From positions 17,700,746 to 17,764,745 of the forward strand of contig NC_049983.1 in assembly GCF_000003815.2 (NCBI RefSeq): DNA of 64,000 bases. Reading direction: 5' to 3'. Position numbers and translations under genes: made by a program. The stretch is from Branchiostoma floridae (lineage: Eukaryota > Chordata > Leptocardii > Amphioxiformes > Branchiostomatidae). Positions 57,210 to 64,000 of this stretch are shown here, piece after piece. The notes beneath the pieces were generated by a model, which was not told the DNA's origin, made no database searches, and saw only the letters and a program-made list of their open reading frames with translations. Within the stretch, counting starts at the first letter, position 1, and every line of letters begins with the position of its first letter.

Positions 57210-59549
57210 GGGTTGGCGGAAACGGCCGCCCGGTCGGTCGGCGGAAACGGCTGCCCGGTCCGGTCTGGAGGTTGGTTTTGGGGGTTTCGAGCAACAAGAT
57301 GGCTTGCTATCGCAGCAGTGATCTAAGTGCATTTCTCGTGTAGGCTGACCCTACAACTTACAGTAGCACTAATATCGTAAACATAACCGTAATTTCGGAA
57401 ATTCGAAAACGCAAACACGGCGTAATTTCGAACTTGCACACATTTTCACACGATCTGAGACTGAATGGGATTATGCTGATGCTTTGACCACGAACACATT
57501 TGTTAAATCTTTGGTTAAATCTTTATTATCTTTATCATCTTATCATTTCCGACATGTGAGAATAGTATCGTGATCAATCAAAGAATTGCAGTGGGGGAAA
57601 TCTTCAGACACTGGTGAAATAATCGCCACATGGGTGAAACTACGGCGGAGCTGTTTTCGTGTGAAGTATGTGAAAACATCGTACATAATCAATGTATAAT
57701 TGACTACATTAGTTTAAACCAGAACCTGACACACAAAAATTGAATCCATGCGTTAGTAAATGTACATTTTAGTATTAATTTAACTAAATTTGAATTATTT
57801 TACAGTTCTTAGAGATAGTTTCTCCTCGGACACGTCAGACAGCTCGGCACGGTAGTGTTGTCAAAATTGATTGATTTTGTCGCCGGCGCCCGGCACATAT
57901 AGATCAAAGGACCGCCACATAGATCAAAGGACCGCCACTCTGTACAACCCTAAGCGCTTGACGTAGCGAACTTCTGACGTTCTGTACTGGGGGACGTTCT
58001 AATAGCAGCAGCTGGGGACAATCTTACCAAGAAATGTCAAATTAATTTTTTTTTCAAAAGGCCAGCTTCCTTTGAACATGTAGCAACATCTAACAACCGT
58101 TATGGAATATCTAAGTAGGTATTTTGTTTACTTCACTTACACTGCTGTATGCAATACTCGAAACCCCCAAAACCAACCTCCGGACCGGACCGGGCAGCGG
58201 TTTCCGCCGACCGGCCGGGCAGCCGTTTCCGCCAACCCTGAGCAGTTCGTGGGCATCACGGAAGTCAAACATGCACAGGGGAAGGTCACACAGGTAAATG
58301 GCAAATTCAGACCGTTTTTTAACGAACCACATTTCCTCTTGGCTTTTTCTGATTTTCTGGTCAAGTGTCTTGTTTGAATTTTACAAGGTGAAAGTTGTGA
58401 AACATTTATAATATTGCAATCAATTGTGTATGGAATGCTTATGATTTCCCCATGCACTGTATGATGCAGACTTGCCAAAATCTTCTTGAAGAAGAAAAAA
58501 AAAAAACCGTGTCAGCAATATCAGTTCTTGTCTGAACCATTGGTGCTTTATACAAGGCATATCTTGTTTGTGTCACATAATTTGACATTTCACCACAATG
58601 CATCGCATCTTGCTGCACATGCACATTTAGATCTGTGAACATCCTTGAAGTTGACCCTTATTACACTCCTACATCTTTCTAGGCTGAAGAGAACTTCATG
58701 AATTCAAGGAAACAGGTGAAGCAGCTCAAGGAGGAGGTCGAGTCTCTGCAACAGGACATGACCACCTGTCGGGACAAGATGGACCGCGTGAACCGGGGCG
58801 AACCACGGTACCTGGAGCTCGCCACGGAAGAACACAACCTCATACAGGAGCTGCAGAAGGCCAGGGCCAAGTATGGGCTGTTGGAGGACCAGGAACGGGA
58901 CAATTTCGCGCTGCTGCAAGCCGCCGTCCGATCCAGCCACGAGAAGGAACGGGCGCGGACGGAGAGGACTAAGAACTGGTCCATCATCGGCTCTGTCACC
59001 GGCGCCATCATCGGAATTATCGGGTCCACGGCTGTCAATCGCAGCAGAATGAAGGAGCTCAGGTCGCTCATACTGGACACTAAGGGCAACGGTGGGATAA
59101 CTCCTGACATTGCAGAGAAAATAGCCTCGACGGGAGAACAATACAAGCAGATCCAAGGATCCCTACAGGAAGTCAAAACTCTTCTCAATAACTCAGAAGC
59201 AACAAGTGCAGATGTACCAATAGGAGATGTCAAACATTTAGCTACGTTACTTAGAGAACAGGACAAGAAATTTGATGCAAGGATACAATCAATTCTTCAT
59301 GCAATAAAAGAAAGCGATGTGGCAATAAACGCACAGTTAGATAGGATAGGGAAGCTAGTGTCTAGCAGGGTTAGTGCAGGAGGCACTGCTGCGGTAGGGG
59401 TGTCGGAAGAGGTGCAGGAATTGATTGATGCCACACAGAAGAAACTGGAATGGCAGATCCGAATCAACACCCTCTCCACGGTAGTGTTTGTCTACGCAGC
59501 CTTTGCTCTGACGCTACCTATCCTGCAGAATATCTTTCGAGGCTCATGA
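57063..59549 (+). CDS. CCDC51: CCDC51 (MITOK), mitochondrial ATP-sensitive K+ channel subunit
   Basis: Inner-mitochondrial-membrane coiled-coil protein. Coding segments 57063-57209, 58249-58293 and 58683-59549 would give 352 aa (human about 411). The N terminus MLRFRSVREWHKPFRGYST is Arg-rich with RGYS, a mitochondrial presequence. Then YEQF and VGITEVKHAQGKVTQAE, a coiled coil, ESLQQDMTTCRDKMDRV, the family core PRYLELATEEHNLIQE and SHEKERARTERTKNWS, the first membrane helix (IIGSVTGAIIGIIGSTA), and a second near the C terminus (TVVFVYAAFALTLPIL). Between the first two segments a 1029-bp transposon interrupts what was a continuous exon, so the mature product of this allele is uncertain. The track-like GTG six bases upstream is not the start; ATG 57063 is. 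Confidence 0.93.
57210..58238. mobile_element. MULE-like inverted-repeat transposon inserted in a CCDC51 coding exon
   Basis: 81-bp terminal inverted repeats (57210-57290 and 58158-58238) match at 77 of 81 positions, starting GGGTTGGCGGAAACGG. They are flanked by a perfect 10-bp duplication TGAGCAGTTC (57200-57209, 58239-58248) that is itself CCDC51 coding sequence. Long TIRs with a 9-11 bp duplication fit the Mutator superfamily. 1029 bp, no transposase. Each TIR contains two tandem copies of a CGGAAACGGCTGCCCGGTC-like motif, and the centre has a 22-bp tandem repeat near 57900-57945. Confidence 0.9.
58239..58293 (+). CDS. CCDC51: CCDC51 second coding segment
   Basis: Begins with the duplicated TGAGCAGTTC, then VGITEVKHAQGKVTQ; donor CAG|gtaaat, phase 0. 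Acceptor AGs are available in the duplication itself (TGAG, GCAG) or in the right TIR at 58221-58222. Confidence 0.88.
58683..59549 (+). CDS. CCDC51: CCDC51 third coding exon
   Basis: 867 nt, 288 codons plus TGA. Acceptor tttctag. Contains the coiled coil, both membrane helices and the conserved HEKERARTERTKNWS motif. Confidence 0.96.
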   Translation, partial: AEENFMNSRKQVKQLKEEVESLQQDMTTCRDKMDRVNRGEPRYLELATEEHNLIQELQKARAKYGLLEDQERDNFALLQAAVRSSHEKERARTERTKNWSIIGSVTGAIIGIIGSTAVNRSRMKELRSLILDTKGNGGITPDIAEKIASTGEQYKQIQGSLQEVKTLLNNSEATSADVPIGDVKHLATLLREQDKKFDARIQSILHAIKESDVAINAQLDRIGKLVSSRVSAGGTAAVGVSEEVQELIDATQKKLEWQIRINTLSTVVFVYAAFALTLPILQNIFRGS

Positions 59550-59776
59550 TAGAGACAAAATCGTGCAAAAGCTTGTAGTTTGCTTTTCATTGTCAGCATT
59601 TGGCACATATGTAAAAGATGCAGTACTATAAAAGTATAAGGCAGCTTTATTTTTGCAGTTGTCACAGTGACCTCTTCACTGTGAATTCATGACATGGCAA
59701 ATATGTCCCCCTATAGAAATGTTTTGACTGCAAATTTAAAAAAAAAGAATTAAAAACATCTTCCCTATTATTGTGA

Positions 59777-59782
59777 AATAAA
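59777..59782 (+). terminator. CCDC51: Candidate CCDC51 poly(A) signal
   Basis: AATAAA 228 nt after the stop. Another AATAAA occurs near 60770, so a longer 3' UTR is possible. Confidence 0.45.
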
Positions 59783-61600
59783 ACCACTGCAAAAGTAAAC
59801 AAATGTACAGTAGTAGGTCACAGGTCATGGCACACATCTATTGTGGTGCTTTTTAAGAACAACTTTCAGGGTTGCAATAATTTTGGTTAGTGAAAACTTG
59901 AACCTAGCACTGGAGGTTTTGAGTCTCAGACAAACCCCATTTTGATGAAAACACACACGCATACCAAAAGAATAATTAGCAGTGTAGTTTTAATTAATTG
60001 TTCTCAGATATATAAAGAAAGAAGGGGAGCTATGTAAAACTGAAGATGTTATTCTGTGAAGAAAATCAGATTGTAGCATTTACAAAGTAAAACTTTGTAA
60101 AAGTTCCGATTGTGGCCACTGGGGTACATTTTGGGGATAATTTATTGTGGAACCAAAGAGATTTAAAGACTGGAAAAATCTAGCCTTAATTCCTTGCAAT
60201 ATATTAATGTGTGTGAAGTTGTTACTGCATGCTAAGGTATTTCTCATATCACGGGAACAGTGACAATGTACATGTACGGTAATATGTGTATTCAGTCTGA
60301 TCACGTATTCATGTTGTAATTTATGTGAAACAACTTCTCTGAACACTTGATTTAAACATTATATACTTGGATCAGAATGCAATTTATGTACTGTGCAAAA
60401 TAGCACATTTATGAGAGTTGGGAACAGAGCTGTTCCATTCCATTTCATTCCATTGTGTACAGTGTAGTTTCTGTCCAGAGATAAGTCTTAGTGCATTATC
60501 AGGAATGCTCCTGTCTGTAATGATTTTGTCACCTGCTCACAGAATGAGAAATTAGATACAAATGTATCAGCACAGTGGTTTTGCCTTGTGGCAGATCTAT
60601 TTGTAGTTGAACAGTCAGTGTATATTCACTAGAATTTTAATTTTACACTAGTGTCTTTCATACTGATGAGAAGATTTTTATTCACACTAGGTTTCAAAGA
60701 GCGACAAAGATCATGGGACCATACAAAGCACTTGTAATTGTATTGACACTTCTTCATAATCAGTGAGCAAAATAAAGACCATACAAGAATGATATCTTGG
60801 GACAGTTTTTAATTCAGTAATGTACTGACTTTGGAAGCATTGGTGGAAGGTTTTCTGATAGCTTATGTAGTTTGTAGTACTGTTAGTTACACAGCTACAT
60901 CAGGAAAAAAACATCACTGCTAGCAAGGTTTACTCTGTAGATATAACACCAGCTGATGTTCACACAACTGTTAAGGCACATGCTATCTGTTGTGTTATGT
61001 ACTATTGGTTCTTCAATATAAGACAAACTGCCAGGGATGCCCGACTAGTAAATGGCTATGACATGCTATTTGTCAAATTTTAAGTCAATTTTTTTAGATA
61101 TGGAATGTTCCTGTCACCATTGTACATGCAGTACAAATAGGAGAACAGGTTTACTACTGTAATACAGTATGGATGATGTCCTACACAATTCTAGACTATC
61201 ATAATGCATATGCATATTGTATATCAAAAGCTATGTATAAAATGCATGCATTAGATGAACTATTATTGAACCTAAAATAAAATCAACACACCCATACAAA
61301 TTATACATAAAGGGGGAGATTTTGTTATAGACTGCTTTCAAAAAAGCTGCCCAGTTTTAGACAATCATTCTTTACCTTAATCTTTTTTCTTTATTCCTTT
61401 GTTATAACCTAGTAACTCATGATTAGCTTTTGGGCAAGAACTTGCATCAAGCATATGTTGATGAGGTATGATGTCATAGTATTAAACGTATTGTGGTTAA
61501 TATAATCAGGAACTTTCTACAAACAGAAAAGGTTATTGGAAAGCCATGACCTTATCATCGTTCTTATCATTGCATGAGCACAAAGCTGCCCCTTGAAAAA
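59783..61600. other. Spacer between CCDC51 and ADI1 (convergent 3' ends)
   Basis: AT-rich, no exon or recognisable transposon. Probably CCDC51 3' UTR followed by spacer. Confidence 0.5.
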
Positions 61601-61606
61601 TATATC

Positions 61607-61612
61607 TTTATT
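61607..61612 (-). terminator. ADI1: ADI1 poly(A) signal
   Basis: AATAAA on the minus strand 52 nt after the stop codon. Confidence 0.6.
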
Positions 61613-61663
61613 ATAGTTGATTGAAACCTGCATAATAACAATTCAGTGTCTGGATGATATTTC

Positions 61664-61783
61664 TTAAGCAGCCAGGCCCATGGTCTTCAGGTACTCCTTA
61701 CGGGCATCCTTGTCATCAGCGGGACGATTGTACGGGGTCCATACAGGCTCTCCGACAAACAGACGCATTGCTTTGATGTAGTT
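61664..61783 (-). CDS. ADI1: ADI1 exon 4 (C terminus)
   Basis: 39 codons plus [23 protein letters not shown] then [19 protein letters not shown]. Acceptor atacag. Confidence 0.97.
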   Translation of the reverse strand, partial: NYIKAMRLFVGEPVWTPYNRPADDKDARKEYLKTMGLAA

Positions 61784-63326
61784 CTGTATCATAAAGGGAG
61801 CATACGTATTAGTAATGTTTGTAAATGTTTTTACTCTGAGAAATCTTCAAAGCCCTAATCTATATGTCCTGAGGTTAGAGACTTTTCTTTGCAGCATCCA
61901 CTTCAAGTCTGACTAAAATTGCATAGCAACCTACCTTCTCATCCAGAGTGAAGCGATGGTAGATACCGGCTGGGAGGACGATCAGGTCTCCCTTCTCCAT
62001 CTCGATGCGGATCCACTTGTCCCCCTTGTCACGAACGTCGAAGTACCCGCTCCCCCCGACACAGTACCTGATCTCCTCGTCAAGATGGATGTGCTCCTCA
62101 AAAAATATCTTGATCTAGGAAATCAGAATCAACAATGTCAGAGTCTAAAACAATACCACTCACTCACTACCCGGTTTATTGTCTGTTGTTTCCCGCCGGC
62201 CGAGCATTAGACGAGCTTGCACACTTGATGGCAGCATACCAGCAGCCTCTGTTAGCAAACACTATACATAAGTAAGTGAGTGAGTGAGTGACATATGTTG
62301 TCTGCTAATCATCCGGTGGTTACTACTCAAAGAGACAGGTTATACAAAAATAAGAAAAAAAAGACAAATATGCATTTATCTACTATAAAATAAACAAACA
62401 TATCTTACAACAAATATATTAGAGGCTTATGCAGTATTTGTTCCAATAAATCAACATTTTATCATAAAGTACATGTGTTACAAACAAACCAAAGGAGTTT
62501 TTTATCCTTGAATTAGTTCTGTCTGTAATCTGCACATAGATGTCCATGTAAAATGTTATATATTCCTTTCTAATATCTCTTTTCCGCAGTTTTGAAAAAA
62601 AGACATGACATTGCTGATTAGATACACATATGTAACTACATGTATCACCTTCTGTTCATAGTTGGGCAGCTTTTCTGGGGTGATTTCGATGAGATCATTG
62701 TAGGAGTACCCACGATCCTTCCTGATGCCAGCCAGAGTTTCATCGTCCTCATTTCCAGACAGCTTCATAGTGTGGGAGAAAGGGAAGAATACTGCCATTA
62801 TTGTAATACTGGATGCTGTAAATTCATTTATTTTTGAGGAAATGGAAATGCATGTTCATGGTGTCATAATTTCTTTTTATAAAAGTCATCACGATAGACA
62901 CAAAGCAAAACCATCACAAACATTTGATTTGATATTTAGTTGTTGTTGTTTTTTTTTAACTAAATACCACAACAGTCTAAAAGACCTGTAAAGGTAATTT
63001 CCAAGCAGATTCCTCCGTGGCAAAAGACAAGGAGTTTAGCCGTCAGAGGAGTATATTAGCCACGCGTGGCCAATATTACTCCTCTGGCGGCTAAACTCCT
63101 TCCCCAGCTTTAATATGTTACTGTCTTTTGCCACGGAGGAATCTGCTTGGAGATTACTGTAAAGGTCCAAAAGGCTGACTAGTCTAGATATAAAAATGTT
63201 GTTCACCTGCCAGTGCAGGACCCCGATGTCTTTGAGCTGGTCCAGTTCCACGGGCTGGGGCGGGTCTGTCATGTGGGGAGCGCGCTGGTCAGCGTCAGAG
63301 TCATCCATGTACCAAGCACGAACCAT
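61664..63326 (-). CDS. ADI1: ADI1, acireductone dioxygenase (Fe2+/Ni2+), 4 exons
   Basis: Cupin enzyme of the methionine salvage pathway; the Fe form converts 1,2-dihydroxy-3-keto-5-methylthiopentene to the keto acid precursor of methionine and formate. Cytosol/nucleus. Exons 63326-63207, 62762-62649, 62114-61935 and 61783-61664 total 534 nt, 177 aa (human 179), every intron in phase 0. Metal ligands are present as H86, H88, E92 (EEHIHLDEE) and H131 (GIYHRF), offset by two from human. The N terminus MVRAWYMDD and the C-terminal [15 protein letters not shown] are family hallmarks. Confidence 0.97.
61935..62114 (-). CDS. ADI1: ADI1 exon 3 (metal-binding cupin core)
   Basis: 60 codons with all four metal ligands ([19 protein letters not shown]). 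Acceptor tcctag, donor AAG|gtaggt. Confidence 0.97.
62155..62292. repeat. Inverted (CACT)n-bounded segment in ADI1 intron 2
   Basis: ACTCACTCACTA at one end and TAAGTGAGTGAGTGAGTGA at the other face each other across about 110 bp; MITE-like or a microsatellite pair. Confidence 0.5.
62649..62762 (-). CDS. ADI1: ADI1 exon 2
   Basis: 38 codons, [20 protein letters not shown] to LPNYEQK. Acceptor atgaag after a clear pyrimidine tract; donor AAG|gtgata. Confidence 0.96.
62996..63160. repeat. Nested palindrome (foldback element) in ADI1 intron 1
   Basis: Outer arms: CCAAGCAGATTCCTCCGTGG followed by CAAAAGACA, and the complementary TGTCTTTTGCCACGGAGGAA. A second, nearly perfect hairpin is nested inside (AGGAGTTTAGCCGTCAGAGG facing CCTCTGGCGGCTAAACTCCT, tip at CCACGCGTGG). 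Confidence 0.9.
63207..63326 (-). CDS. ADI1: ADI1 exon 1
   Basis: 40 codons from ATG 63326 to HWQ; donor CAG|gtgaac. Confidence 0.96.
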
Positions 63327-64000
63327 CGTGGCTTATGTATGTTACAGCTTGTGACAGCAAAAATGGTCAAAATTGTGGGAAAATTTGTTCTCAACTTCGC
63401 AAGGTATGGTCTCGTAACCTATGACCTGGACTGGTCCACTGCATGCTCTGGACGTGGGTGGGAGAAAAATATAAAAAGTTACGAAACCATCGTGCTAATA
63501 TGGATTTTATTGAATATTCTACTTTCTGTCGATTTTTGATTCAATATCACTTTACCCTCTACTATAAAGAACTAATAAAATATGTATTTTGGATACTCAC
63601 GGTGAATACGAAATTAAATACTAAAAGCGACACCTAGCGATTTAACTATAAAGTGTCAGAATTTACCATGAGAGGTTGAACAGGTGCTGCGATGACTGGA
63701 CTTTAGAGACTTTGAACTTGTTTGTGATCATGAAAGAACATACAGGTCACATCACGAGCATACAACAGTATGGGATAACAGATATTGCCACCTATACAAT
63801 GGTTTCGGTGTGCTGTCGAAGGCGTGAAAGAAACCACATAAAACATGCCGCGTGGTATAACATATGAGGAACGGCCTTTAGGTTACTGTAACGTTACATA
63901 TTACTGATTAAAAGATGACAACATGGTCTTTGAAAAGCAGTAACAAAAGAAAGCTTATTTAAAGGCCATTTAGTGTATACGAACTTTTGCCAGACCGTTA
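63327..64000. other. Region upstream of ADI1
   Basis: Presumed ADI1 promoter side. No CpG cluster, TATA box or other gene recognised. Confidence 0.4.

Overview
The window is nuclear DNA of an animal, most likely a cephalochordate (amphioxus, Branchiostoma-like). It carries intron-rich genes whose proteins align residue for residue with vertebrate orthologs but are not vertebrate copies. The introns and spacers are AT-rich and full of small inverted-repeat transposons. The species call is an inference; the gene calls do not depend on it.

Four protein genes could be assembled exon by exon, with GT/AG borders and consistent phase throughout. (1) BRPF, the pre-duplication relative of BRPF1/BRD1/BRPF3, minus strand, 33884 to 20773: 14 coding exons, 1301 codons, with a C2H2 finger, PHD/zinc-knuckle/ePHD, bromodomain, an AT-hook-like motif and PWWP. 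A 24-nt candidate microexon lies in its first coding intron. (2) ALG12, the ER alpha-1,6-mannosyltransferase, minus strand, 56774 to 43102: 9 exons, 483 aa. (3) CCDC51 (MITOK), a mitochondrial inner-membrane channel subunit, plus strand, 57063 to 59549, divergent from ALG12 over a spacer of under 300 bp. (4) ADI1, acireductone dioxygenase of the methionine salvage pathway, minus strand, 63326 to 61664: 4 exons, 177 aa.

Layout: 1-15 kb holds transposon-derived inverted repeats and a few orphan exon-like segments on the minus strand below a CRE-containing putative promoter near 15.1 kb. 15-20.7 kb shows no recognisable gene. 20.8-34.8 kb is BRPF and its promoter; its last intron holds a 1.8-kb hAT-type element and another intron holds a 5S rRNA-derived sequence. 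35-43 kb is a GC-rich upstream region followed by gene-poor DNA with one unexplained ORF. 43.1-56.8 kb is ALG12, with a complete but damaged Ty3/gypsy LTR retrotransposon (48438-54996, identical LTRs) in intron 4. 57-59.6 kb is CCDC51, whose coding exon is interrupted by a 1029-bp inverted-repeat transposon. 61.6-63.4 kb is ADI1.

The most interesting observations are: the transposon inside a CCDC51 coding exon, which must act as an intron or break the gene; a textbook -1 frameshift signal (slippery heptamer, 9-nt spacer, 8-bp hairpin) at the retrotransposon gag end; the retrotransposon landing in an 83-bp minisatellite that multiplies the ALG12 exon 4 splice donor; the BRPF microexon; and the BRPF-ALG12 linkage, which matches BRD1-ALG12 linkage in vertebrates.
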